NCBI GenBank assembly: GCA_964020085.1 | Contig: CAXHUQ010000839.1 | Location: 1 to 64,000 of the forward strand | Reading direction: 5' to 3' | Length of the DNA: 64,000 bases | Source of the DNA: Micromussa lordhowensis | Taxonomy: Eukaryota; Cnidaria; Anthozoa; Scleractinia; Lobophylliidae | In this document: positions 44,758 through 57,460 of the stretch, piece by piece | Numbering within the stretch: position 1 is the stretch's first letter | Layout of the letters: every line of letters begins with the position of its first letter | Notes under the pieces: generated by a model | Seen by the model: only the letters and a program-made list of their open reading frames with translations | Database searches by the model: none | Told to the model about the DNA's origin: nothing | Program-made: the position numbers and the translations under genes

Positions 44758-47144
44758 TGACAGGCGTCAAGCTCGGCTAACGAGTCAGCCAGCCGGCCAC
44801 GCCTGGGGATCTGCGGGCTGATTAGCATAGTGGGAGATTTCGCGCAGCTCCGATACTTCGCATTTGGACCCGGACCGACCCCGGGAGTGCTTTGGTGGTA
44901 TTAGTTTGCAAAGTTGCGACGCGCGCAAAGTTCGGCTAATTAGCAAACGGGCTGGTTAGCATAGTGCGAGATGTCGCGCAGCTCCGAAACTTTGCATGTG
45001 GACCTGGACCCACCCCAGGAGTGCTTTGGTGCCATTAGTTTGCCAAGTTGCGACACGCGTCAAGCTCGGCTAACGAGTCAGCCAGCCGGCCACGCCTGGG
45101 GATCTGCGGGCTGATTAGCATAGTGGGAGATTTCGCGCAGCTCCGATACTTCGCATTTGGACCCGGACCGACCCCGGGAGTGCTTTGGTGTTATTAGTTT
45201 GCAAAGTTGCGACGCGCGCAAAGTTCGGCTAATTAGCAAACGGGCTGGTTAGCATACTGCGAGATGTCGCGCAGCTCCGAAACTTTGCATGTGGACCCGG
45301 ACCCACCGCAGGAGTGCTTTGGTGCCATTAGTTTGCCAAGTTGCGACACGCGTCAAGCTCGGCTAACGAGTCAGCCAGCCGGCCACGCCTGGGGATCTGT
45401 GGGCTGATTAGCATAGTGGGAGATTTCGCGCAGCTCCGATACTTCGCATTTGGACCCGGACCGACCCCGGGAGTGCTTTGGTGGTATTAGTTTGCAAAGT
45501 TGCGACGCGCGCAAAGTTCGGCTAATTAGCAAACGGGCTGGTTAGCATAGTGCGAGATGTCGCGCAGCTCCGAAACTTTGCATGTGGACCCGGACCCACC
45601 CCAGGAGTGCTTTGGTGCCATTAGTTTGCCAAGTTGCGACACGCGTCAAGCTCGGCTAACGAGTCAGCCAGCCGGCCAAGCCTGGGGATCTGCGGGCTGA
45701 TTAGCATAGTGGGAGATTTCGCGCAGCTCCGATACTTCGCATTTGGACCCGGACCGACCCCGGGAGTGCTTTGGTGGTATTAGTTTGCAAAGTTGCGACG
45801 CGCGCAAAGTTCGGCTAATTAGCAAACGGGCTGGTTAGCATAGTGCGAGATGTCGCGCAGCTCCGAAACTTTGCATGTGGACCCGGACCCACCCCAGGAG
45901 TGCTTTGGTGCCATTAGTTTGCCAAGTTGCGACACGCGTCAAGCTCGGCTAACGAGTCAGCCAGCCGGCCACGCCTGGGGATCTGCGGGCTGATTAGCAT
46001 AGTGGGAGATTTCGCGCAGCTACGATACTTCGCATTTGGACCCGGACCGACCCCGGGAGTGCTTTGGTGGTATTAGTTTGCAAAGTTGCGACGCGCGCAA
46101 AGTTCGGCTAATTAGCAAACTGGCTGGTTAGCATAGTGCGAGATGTCGCGCAGCTCCGAAACTTTGCATGTGGACCCGGACCCACCCCAGGAGTGCTTTG
46201 GTGCCATTAGTTTGCCAAGTTGCGACACGCGTCAAGCTCGGCTAACGAGTCAGCCAGCCGGCCACGCCTGGGGATCTGCGGGCTGATTAGCATAGTGGGA
46301 GATTTCGCGCAGCTCCGATACTTCGCATTTGGACCCGGACCGACCCCGGGAGTGCTTTGGTGGTATTAGTTTGCAAAGTTGCGACGCGCGCAAAGTTCGG
46401 CTAATTAGCAAACGGGCTGGTTAGCATAGTGCGAGATGTCGCGCAGCTCCGAAACTTTGCATGTGGACCTGGACCCACCCCAGGAGTGCTTTGGTGCCAT
46501 TAGTTTGCCAAGTTGCGACACGCGTCAAGCTCGGCTAACGAGTCAGCCAGCCGGCCACGCCTGGGGATCTGCGGGCTGATTAGCATAGTGGGAGATTTCG
46601 CGCAGCTCCGATACTTCGCATTTGGACCCGGACCGACCCCGGGAGTGCTTTGGTGGTATTAGTTTGCAAAGTTGCGACGCGCGCAAAGTTCGGCTAATTA
46701 GCAAACGGGCTGGTTAGCATACTGCGAGATGTCGCGCAGCTCCGAAACTTTGCATGTGGACCCGGACCCACCGCAGGAGTGCTTTGGTGCCATTAGTTTG
46801 CCAAGTTGCGACACGCGTCAAGCTCGGCTAACGAGTCAGCCAGCCGGCCACGCCTGGGGATCTGTGGGCTGATTAGCATAGTGGGAGATTTCGCGCAGCT
46901 CCGATACTTCGCATTTGGACCCGGACCGACCCCGGGAGTGCTTTGGTGGTATTAGTTTGCAAAGTTGCGACGCGCGCAAAGTTCGGCTAATTAGCAAACG
47001 GGCTGGTTAGCATAGTGCGAGATGTCGCGCAGCTCCGAAACTTTGCATGTGGACCCGGACCCACCCCAGGAGTGCTTTGGTGCCATTAGTTTGCCAAGTT
47101 GCGACACGCGTCAAGCTCGGCTAACGAGTCAGCCAGCCGGCCAA
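44758..47144 (+). repeat. Higher-order satellite module, copy 4
   Basis: This has the same ordered variants as copy 1, displaced by 43,390 bp. After subtracting the insertion (7939 bp) this is 121 units less two bases, which the two known 1-bp deletions between them explain. Private changes are ggtgttatt near 45192 and agctacgat near 46022. It lacks the gcttcgg and gctaatt variants of copies 2 and 3. Confidence 0.9.
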
Positions 47145-50100
47145 GCCTGGGGATCTGCGGGCTGATTAGCATAGTGGGAGATTTCGCGCAGCTCCGATAC
47201 TTCGCATTTGGACCCGGACCGACCCCGGGAGTGCTTTGGTGGTATTAGTTTGCAAAGTTGCGACGCGCGCAAAGTTCGGCTAATTAGCAAACGGGCTGGT
47301 TAGCATAGTGCGAGATGTCGCGCAGCTCCGAAACTTTGCATGTGGACCCGGACCCACCCCAGGAGTGCTTTGGTGCCATTAGTTTGCCAAGTTGCGACAC
47401 GCGTCAAGCTCGGCTAACGAGTCAGCCAGCCGGCCACGCCTGGGGATCTGCGGGCTGATTAGCATAGTGGGAGATTTCGCGCAGCTCCGATACTTCGCAT
47501 TTGGACCCGGACCGACCCCGGGAGTGCTTTGGTGGTATTAGTTTGCAAAGTTGCGACGCGCGCAAAGTTCGGCTAATTAGCAAACGGGCTGGTTAGCATA
47601 GTGCGAGATGTCGCGCAGCTCCGAAACTTTGCATGTGGACCCGGACCCACCCCAGGAGTGCTTTGCTGCCATTAGTTTGCCAAGTTGCGACACGCGTCAA
47701 GCTCGGCTAACGAGTCAGCCAGCCGGCCACGCCTGGGGATCTGCGGGCTGATTAGCATAGTGGGAGATTTCGCGCAGCTCCGATACTTCGCATTTGGACC
47801 CGGACCGACCCCGGGAGTGCTTTGGTGGTATTAGTTTGCAAAGTTGCGACGCGCGCAAAGTTCGGCTAATTAGCAAACGGGCTGGTTAGCATAGTGCGAG
47901 ATGTCGCGCAGCTCCGAAACTTTGCATGTGGACCCGGACCCACCCCAGGAGTGCTTTGGTGCCATTAGTTTGCCAAGTTGCGACACGCGTCAAGCTCGGC
48001 TAACGAGTCAGCCAGCCGGCCACGCCTGGGGATCTGCGGGCTGATTAGCATAGTGGGAGATTTCGCGCAGCTCCGATACTTCGCATTTGGACCCGGACCG
48101 ACCCCGGGAGTGCTTTGGTGGTATTAGTTTGCAAAGTTGCGACGCGCGCAAAGTTCGGCTAATTAGCAAACGGGCTGGTTAGCATAGTGCGAGATGTCGC
48201 GCAGCTCCGAAACTTTGCATGTGGACCCGGACCCACCCCAGGAGTGCTTTGGTGCCATTAGTTTGCCAAGTTGCGACACGCGTCAAGCTCGGCTAACGAG
48301 TCAGCCAGCCGGCCACGCCTGGGGATCTGCGGGCTGATTAGCATAGTGGGAGATTTCGCGCAGCTCCGATACTTCGCATTTGGACCCGGACCGACCCCGG
48401 GAGTGCTTTGGTGGTATTAGTTTGCAAAGTTGCGACGCGCGCAAAGTTCGGCTAATTAGCAAACGGGCTGGTTAGCATAGTGCGAGATGTCGCGCAGCTC
48501 CGAAACTTTGCATGTGGACCCGGACCCACCCCAGGAGTGCTTTGGTGCCATTAGTTTGCCAAGTTGCGACACGCGTCAAGCTCGGCTAACGAGTCAGCCA
48601 GCCGGCCACGCCTGGGGATCTGCGGGCTGATTAGCATAGTGGGAGATTTCGCGCAGCTCCGATACTTCGCATTTGGACCCGGACCGACCCCGGGAGTGCT
48701 TTGGTGGTATTAGTTTGCAAAGTTGCGACGCGCGCAAAGTTCGGCTAATTAGCAAACGGGCTGGTTAGCATAGTGCGAGATGTCGCGCAGCTCCGAAACT
48801 TTGCATGTGGACCCGGACCCACCCCAGGAGTGCTTTGGTGCCATTAGTTTGCCAAGTTGTGACAGGCGTCAAGCTCGGCTAACGAGTCAGCCAGCCGGCC
48901 ACGCCTGGGGATCTGCGGGCTGATTAGCATAGTGGGAGATTTCGCGCAGCTCCGATACTTCGCATTTGGACCCGGACCGACCCCGGGAGTGCTTTGGTGG
49001 TATTAGTTTGCAAAGTTGCGACGCGCGCAAAGTTCGGCTAATTAGCAAACGGGCTGGTTAGCATAGTGCGAGATGTCGCGCAGCTCCGAAACTTTGCATG
49101 TGGACCCGGACCCACCCCAGGAGTGCTTTGGTGCCATTAGTTTGCCAAGTTGCGACACGCGTCAAGCTCGGCTAACGAGTCAGCCAGCCGGCCACGCCTG
49201 GGGATCTGCGGGCTGATTAGCATAGTGGGAGATTTCGCGCAGCTCCGATACTTCGCATTTGGACCCGGACCGACCCCGGGAGTGCTTTGGTGGTATTAGT
49301 TTGCAAAGTTGCGACGCGCGCAAAGTTCGGCTAATTAGCAAACGGGCTGGTTAGCATAGTGCGAGATGTCGCGCAGCTCCGAAACTTTGCATGTGGACCC
49401 GGACCCACCCCAGGAGTGCTTTGGTGCCATTAGTTTGCCAAGTTGCGACACGCGTCAAGCTCGGCTAACGAGTCAGCCAGCCGGCCACGCCTGGGGATCT
49501 GCGGGCTGATTAGCATAGTGGGAGATTTTGCGCAGCTCCGATACTTCGCATTTGGACCCGGACCGACCCCGGGAGTGCTTTGGTGGTATTAGTTTGCAAA
49601 GTTGCGACGCGCGCAAAGTTCGGCTAATTAGCAAACGGGCTGGTTAGCATAGTGCGAGATGTCGCGCAGCTCCGAAACTTTGCATGTGGACCCGGACCCA
49701 CCCCAGGAGTGCTTTGGTGCCATTAGTTTGCCAAGTTGCGACACGCGTCAAGCTCGGCTAACGAGTCAGCCAGCCGGCCACGCCTGGGGATCTGCGGGCT
49801 GATTAGCATAGTGGGAGATTTCGCGCAGCTCCGATACTTCGCATTTGGACCCAGACCGACCCCGGGAGTGCTTTGGTGGTATTAGTTTGCAAAGTTGCGA
49901 CGCGCGCAAAGTTCGGCTAATTAGCAAACGGGCTGGTTAGCATAGTGCGAGATGTCGCGCAGCTCCGAAACTTTGCATGTGGACCCGGACCCACCCCAGG
50001 AGTGCTTTGGTGCCATTAGTTTGCCAAGTTGCGACACGCGTCAAGCTCGGCTAACGAGTCAGCCAGCCGGCCACGCCTGGGAATCTGCGGGCTGATTAGC

Positions 50101-53100
50101 ATAGTGGGAGATTTCGTGCAGCTCCGATACTTCGCATTTGGACCCGGACCGACCCCGGGAGTGCTTTGGTGGTATTAGTTTGCAAAGTTGCGACGCGCGC
50201 AAAGTTCGGCTAATTAGCAAACGGGCTGGTTAGCATAGTGCGAGATGTCGCGCAGCTCCGAAACTTTGCATGTGGACCCGGACCCACCCCAGGAGTGCTT
50301 TGGTGCCATTAGTTTGCCAAGTTGTGACACGCGTCAAGCTCGGCTAACGAGTCAGCCAGCCGGCCACGCCTGGGGATCTGCGGGCTGATTAGCATAGTGG
50401 GAGATTTCGCGCAGCTCCGATACTTCGCATTTGGACCCGGACCGACCCCGGGAGTGCTTTGGTGGTATTAGTTTGCAAAGTTGCGACGCGCGCAAAGTTC
50501 GGCTAATTAGCAAACGGGCTGGTTAGCATAGTGCGAGATGTCGCGCAGCTCCGAAACTTTGCATGTGGACCCGGACCCACCCCAGGAGTGCTTTGGTGCC
50601 ATTAGTTTGCCAAGTTGCGACACGCGTCAAGCTCGGCTAACGAGTCAGCCAGCCGGCCACGCCTGGGGATCTGCGGGCTGATTAGCATAGTGGGAGATTT
50701 CGCGCAGCTCCGATACTTCGCATTTGGACCCGGACCGACCCCGGGAGTGCTTTGGTGGTATTAGTTTGCAAAGCTGCGATGCGCGCAAAGTTCGGCTAAT
50801 TAGCAAACGGGCTGGTTAGCATAGTGCGAGATGTCGCGCAGCTCCGAAACTTTGCATGTGGACCCGGACCCACCCCAGGAGTGCTTTGGTGCCATTAGTT
50901 TGCCAAGTTGCGACACGCGTCAAGCTCGGCTAACGAGTCAGCCAGCCGGCCACGCCTGGGGATCTGCGGGCTGATTAGCATAGTGGGAGATTTCGCGCAG
51001 CTCCGATACTTCGCATTTGGACCCGGACCGACCCCGGGAGTGCTTTGGTGGTATTAGTTTGCAAAGTTGCGACGCGCGCAAAGTTCGGCTAATTAGCAAA
51101 CGGGCTGGTTAGCATAGTGCGAGATGTCGCGCAGCTCCGAAACTTTGCATGTGGACCCGGACCCACCCCAGGAGTGCTTTGGTGCCATTAGTTTGCCAAG
51201 TTGCGACACGCGTCAAGCTCGGCTAACGAGTCAGCCAGCCGGCCACGCCTGGGGATCTGCGGGCTGATTAGCATAGTGGGAGATTTCGCGCAGCTCCGAT
51301 ACTTCGCATTTGGACCCGGATCGACCCCGGGAGTGCTTTGGTGGTATTAGTTTGCAAAGTTGCGACGCGCGCAAAGTTCGGCTAATTAGCAAACGGGCTG
51401 GTTAGCATAGTGCGAGATGTCGCGCAGCTCCGAAACTTTGCATGTGGACCCGGACCCACCCCAGGAGTGCTTTGGTGCCATTAGTTTGCCAAGTTGCGAC
51501 ACGCGTCAAGCTCGGCTAACGAGTCAGCCAGCCGGCCACGCCTGGGGATCTGCGGGCTGATTAGCATAGTGGGAGATTTCGCGCAGCTCCGATACTTCGC
51601 ATTTGGACCCGGACCGACCCCGGGAGTGCTTTGGTGGTATTAGTTTGCAAAGTTGCGACGCGCGCAAAGTTCGGCTAATTAGCAAACGGGCTGGTTAGCA
51701 TAGTGCGAGATGTCGCGCAGCTCCGAAACTTTGCATGTGGACCCGGACCCACCCCAGGAGTGCTTTGGTGCCATTAGTTTGCCAAGTTGCGACACGCGTC
51801 AAGCTCGGCTAACGAGTCAGCCAGCCGGCCACGCCTGGGGATCTGCGGGCTGATTAGCATAGTGGGAGATTTCGCGCAGCTCCGATACTTCGCATTTGGA
51901 CCCGGACCGACCCCGGGAGTGCTTTGGTGGTATTAGTTTGCAAAGTTGCGACGCGCGCAAAGTTCGGCTAATTAGCAAACGGGCTGGTTAGCATAGTGCG
52001 AGATGTCGCGCAGCTCCGAAACTTTGCATGTGGACCCGGACCCACCCCAGGAGTGCTTTGGTGCCATTAGTTTGCCAAGTTGCGACACGCGTCAAGCTCG
52101 GCTAACGAGTCAGCCAGCCGGCCACGCCTGGGGATCTGCGGGCTGATTAGCATAGTGGGAGATTTCGTGCAGCTCCGATACTTCGCATTTGGACCCGGAC
52201 CGACCCCGGGAGTGCTTTGGTGGTATTAGTTTGCAAAGTTGCGACGCGCGCAAAGTTCGGCTAATTAGCAAACGGGCTGGTTAGCATAGTGCGAGATGTC
52301 GCGCAGCTCCGAAACTTTGCATGTGGACCCGGACCCACCCCAGGAGTGCTTTGGTGCCATTAGTTTGCCAAGTTGCGACACGCGTCAAGCTCGGCTAACG
52401 AGTCAGCCAGCCGGCCACGCCTGGGGATCTGCGGGCTGATTAGCATAGTGGGAGATTTCGCGCAGCTCCGATACTTCGCATTTGGACCCGGACCGACCCC
52501 GGGAGTGCTTTGGTGGTATTAGTTTGCAAAGTTGCGACGCGCGCAAAGTTCGGCTAATTAGCAAACGGGCTGGTTAGCATAGTGCGAGATGTCGCGCAGC
52601 TCCGAAACTTTGCATGTGGACCCGGACCCACCCCAGGAGTGCTTTGGTGCCATTAGTTTGCCAAGTTGCGACACGCGTCAAGCTCGGCTAACGAGTCAGC
52701 CAGCCGGCCACGCCTGGGGATCTGCGGGCTGATTAGCATAGTGGGAGATTTCGCGCAGCTCCGATACTTCGCATTTGGACCCGGACCGACCCCGGGAGTG
52801 CTTTGGTGGTATTAGTTTGCAAAGTTGCGACGCGCGCAAAGTTCGGCTAATTAGCAAACGGGCTGGTTAGCATAGTGCGAGATGTCGCGCAGCTCCGAAA
52901 CTTTGCATGTGGACCCGGACCCACCCCAGGAGTGCTTTGGTGCCATTAGTTTGCCAAGTTGCGACACGCGTCAAGCTCGGCTAACGAGTCAGCCAGCCGG
53001 CCACGCCTGGGGATCTGCGGGCTGATTAGCATAGTGGGAGATTTCGCGCAGCTCCGATACTTCGCATTTGGACCCGGACCGACCCCGGGAGTGCTTTGGT

Positions 53101-54293
53101 GGTATTAGTTTGCAAAGTTGCGACGCGCGCAAAGTTCGGCTAATTAGCAAACGGGCTGGTTAGCATAGTGCGAGATGTCGCGCAGCTCCGAAACTTTGCA
53201 TGTGGACCCGGACCCACCCCAGGAGTGCTTTGGTGCCATTAGTTTGCCAAGTTGCGACACGCGTCAAGCTCGGCTAACGAGTCAGCCAGCCGGCCACGCC
53301 TGGGGATCTGCGGGCTGATTAGCATAGTGGGAGATTTCGCGCAGCTCCGATACTTCGCATTTGGACCCGGACCGACCCCGGGAGTGCTTTGGTGGTATTA
53401 GTTTGCAAAGTTGCGACGCGCGCAAAGTTCGGCTAATTAGCAAACGGGCTGGTTAGCATAGTGCGAGATGTCGCGCAGCTCCGAAACTTTGCATGTGGAC
53501 CCGGACCCACCCCAGGAGTGCTTTGGTGCCATTAGTTTGCCAAGTTGCGACACGCGTCAAGCTCGGCTAACGAGTCAGCCAGCCGGCCACGCCTGGGGAT
53601 CTGCGGGCTGATTAGCATAGTGGGAGATTTCGCGCAGCTCCGATACTTCGCATTTGGACCCGGACCGACCCCGGGAGTGCTTTGGTGGTATTAGTTTGCA
53701 AAGTTGCGACGCGCGCAAAGTTCGGCTAATTAGCAAACGGGCTGGTTAGCATAGTGCGAGATGTCGCGCAGCTCCGAAACTTTGCATGTGGACCCGGACC
53801 CACCCCAGGAGTGCTTTGGTGCCATTAGTTTGCCAAGTTGCGACACGCGTCAAGCTCGGCTAACGAGTCAGCCAGCCGGCCACGCCTGGGGATCTGCGGG
53901 CTGATTAGCATAGTGGGAGATTTCGCGCAGCTCCGATACTTCGCATTTGGACCCGGACCGACCCCGGGAGTGCTTTGGTGGTATTAGTTTGCAAAGTTGC
54001 GACGCGCGCAAAGTTCGGCTAATTAGCAAACGGGCTGGTTAGCATAGTGCGAGATGTCGCGCAGCTCCGAAACTTTGCATGTGGACCCGGACCCACCCCA
54101 GGAGTGCTTTGGTGCCATTAGTTTGCCAAGTTGCGACACGCGTCAAGCTCGGCTAACGAGTCAGCCAGCCGGCCACGCCTGGGGATCTGCGGGCTGATTA
54201 GCATAGTGGGAGATTTCGCGCAGCTCCGATACTTCGCATTTGGACCCGGACCGACCCCGGGAGTGCTTTGGTGGTATTAGTTTGCAAAGTTGC

Positions 54294-54960
54294 GATGCGC
54301 GCAAAGTTCGGCTAATTAGCAAACGGGCTGGTTAGCATAGTGCGAGATGTCGCGCAGCTCCGAAACTTTGCCTGTGGACCCGGACCCACCCCAGGAGTGC
54401 TTTGGTGCCATTAGTTTGCCAAGTTGCGACACGCGTCAAGCTCGGCTAACGAGTCAGCCAGCCGGCCACGCCTGGGGATCTGCGGGCTGATTAGCATAGT
54501 GGGAGATTTCGCGCAGCTCCGATACTTCGCATTTGGACCCGGACCGACCCCGGGAGTGCTTTGGTGGTATTAGTTTGCAAAGTTGCGACGCGCGCAAAGT
54601 TCGGCTAATTAGCAAACGGGCTGGTTAGCATAGTGCGAGATGTCGCGCAGCTCCGAAACTTTGCATGTGGACCCAGACCCACCCCAGGAGTGCTTTGGTG
54701 CCATTAGTTTGCCAAGTTGCGACACGCGTCAAGCTCGGCTAACGAGTCAGCCAGCCGGCCACGCCTGGGGATCTGCGGGCTGATTAGCATAGTGGGAGAT
54801 TTCGCGCAGCTCCGATACTTCGCATTTGGACCCGGACCGACCCCGGGAGTGCTTTGGTGGTATTAGTTTGCAAAGTTGCGATGCGCGCAAAGTTCGGCTA
54901 ATTAGCAAACGGGCTGGTTAGCATAGTGCGAGATGTCGCGCAGCTCCGAAACTTTGCCTG
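54294..54960 (+). repeat. Three-unit satellite variant block, copy 1
   Basis: The variant set gcgatgcgcg, ttgcctgtgg, cccagaccc, gcgatgcgcg, ttgcctgtgg runs over about three units, with the first two variants repeated after two units (586 bp). The same ordered set lies at 61911-62577. Confidence 0.8.
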
Positions 54961-55100
54961 TGGACCCGGACCCACCCCAGGAGTGCTTTGGTGCCATTAG
55001 TTTGCCAAGTTGCGACACGCGTCAAGCTCGGCTAACGAGTCAGCCAGCCGGCCACGCCTGGGGATCTGCGGGCTGATTAGCATAGTGGGAGATTTCGCGC

Positions 55101-57460
55101 AGCTCTGATACTTCGCATTTGGACCCGGACCGACCCCGGGAGTGCTTTGGTGGTATTAGTTTGCAAAGTTGCGACGCGCGCAAAGTTCGGCTAATTAGCA
55201 AACGGGCTGGTTAGCATAGTGCGAGATGTCGCGCAGCTCCGAAACTTTGCATGTGGACCCGGACCCACCCCAGGAGTGCTTTGGTGCCATTAGTTTGCCA
55301 AGTTGCGACACGCGTCAAGCTCGGCTAACGAGTCAGCCAGCCGGCCACGCCTGGGGATCTGCGGGCTGATTAGCATAGTGGGAGATTTCGCGCAGCTCCG
55401 ATACTTCGCATTTGGACCCGGACCGACCCCAGGAGTGCTTTGGTGGTATTAGTTTGCAAAGTTGCGACGCGCGCAAAGTTCGGCTAATTAGCAAACGGGC
55501 TGGTTAGCATAGTGCGAGATGTCGCGCAGCTCCGAAACTTTGCATGTGGACCCGGACCCACCCCAGGAGTGCTTTGGTGCCATTAGTTTGCCAAGTTGCG
55601 ACACGCGTCAAGCTCGGCTAACGAGTCAGCCAGCCGGCTACGCCTGGGGATCTGCGGGCTGATTAGCATAGTGGGAGATTTCGCGCAGCTCCGATACTTT
55701 GCATTTGGACCCGGACCGACCCCGGGAGTGCTTTGGTGGTATTAGTTTGCAAAGTTGCGACGCGCGCAAAGTTCGGCTAATTAGCAAACGGGCTGGTTAG
55801 CATAGTGCGAGATGTCGCGCAGCTCCGAAACTTTGCATGTGGACCCGGACCCACCCCAGGAGTGCTTTGGTGCCATTAGTTTGCCAAGTTGCGACACGCG
55901 TCAAGCTCGGCTAACGAGTCAGCCAGCCGGCCACGCCTGGGGATCTGCGGGCTGATTAGCATAGTGGGAGATTTCGCGCAGCTCCGATACTTCGCATTTG
56001 GACCCGGACCGACCCCGGGAGTGCTTTGGTGGTATTAGTTTGCAAAGTTGCGACGCGCGCAAAGTTCGGCTAATTAGCAAACGGGCTGGTTAGCATAGTG
56101 CGAGATGTCGCGCAGCTCCGAAACTTTGCATGTGGACCCGGACCCACCCCAGGAGTGCTTTGGTGCCATTAGTTTGCCAAGTTGCGACACGCGTCAAGCT
56201 CGGCTAACGAGTCAGCCAGCCGGCCACGCCTGGGGATCTGCGGGCTGATTAGCATAGTGGGAGATTTCGCGCAGCTCCGATACTTCGCATTTGGACCCGG
56301 ACCGACCCCGGGAGTGCTTTGGTGGTATTAGTTTGCAAAGTTGCGACGCGCGCAAAGTTCGGCTAATTAGCAAACGGGCTGGTTAGCATAGTGCGAGATG
56401 TCGCGCAGCTCCGAAACTTTGCATGTGGACCCGGACCCACCCCAGGAGTGCTTTGGTGCCATTAGTTTGCCAAGTTGCGACACGCGTCAAGCTCGGCTAA
56501 CGAGTCAGCCAGCCGGCCACGCCTGGGGATCTGCGGGCTGATTAGCATAGTGGGAGATTTCGCGCAGCTCCGATACTTCGCATTTGGACCCGGACCGACC
56601 CCGGGAGTGCTTTGGTGGTATTAGTTTGCAAAGTTGCGACGCGCGCAAAGTTCGGCTAATTAGCAAACGGGCTGGTTAGCATAGTGCGAGATGTCGCGCA
56701 GCTCCGAAACTTTGCATGTGGACCCGGACCCACCCCAGGAGTGCTTTGGTGCCATTAGTTTGCCAAGTTGCGACACGCGTCAAGCTCGGCTAACGAGTCA
56801 GCCAGCCGGCCACGCCTGGGGATCTGCGGGCTGATTAGCATAGTGGGAGATTTCGCGCAGCTCTGATACTTCGCATTTGGACCCGGACCGACCCCGGGAG
56901 TGCTTTGGTGGTATTAGTTTGCAAAGTTGCAACGCGCGCAAAGTTCGGCTAATTAGCAAACGGGCTGGTTAGCATAGTGCGAGATGTCGCGCAGCTCCGA
57001 AACTTTGCATGTGGACCCGGACCCACCCCAGGAGTGCTTTGGTGCCATTAGTTTGCCAAGTTGCGACACGCGTCAAGCTCGGCTAACGAGTCAGCCAGCC
57101 GGCCACGCCTGGGGATCTGCGGGCTGATTAGCATAGTGGGAGATTTCGCGCAGCTCCGATACTTCGCATTTGGACCCGGACCGACCCCAGGAGTGCTTTG
57201 GTGGTATTAGTTTGCAAAGTTGCGACGCGCGCAAAGTTCGGCTAATTAGCAAACGGGCTGGTTAGCATAGTGCGAGATGTCGCGCAGCTCCGAAACTTTG
57301 CATGTGGACCCGGACCCACCCCAGGAGTGCTTTGGTGCCATTAGTTTGCCAAGTTGCGACACGCGTCAAGCTCGGCTAACGAGTCAGCCAGCCGGCCACG
57401 CCTGGGGATCTGCGGGCTGATTAGCATAGTGGGAGATTTCGCGCAGCTCCGATACTTTGC
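55101..57460 (+). repeat. 6-unit local higher-order duplication (1758 bp offset), second locus
   Basis: Three variants recur at exactly +1758 bp: agctctgata at 55101 and 56859, cccaggag in half A at 55431 and 57189, and gatactttgc near 55693 and 57451. This is a six-unit duplication independent of the one near 39-41 kb. Confidence 0.8.
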
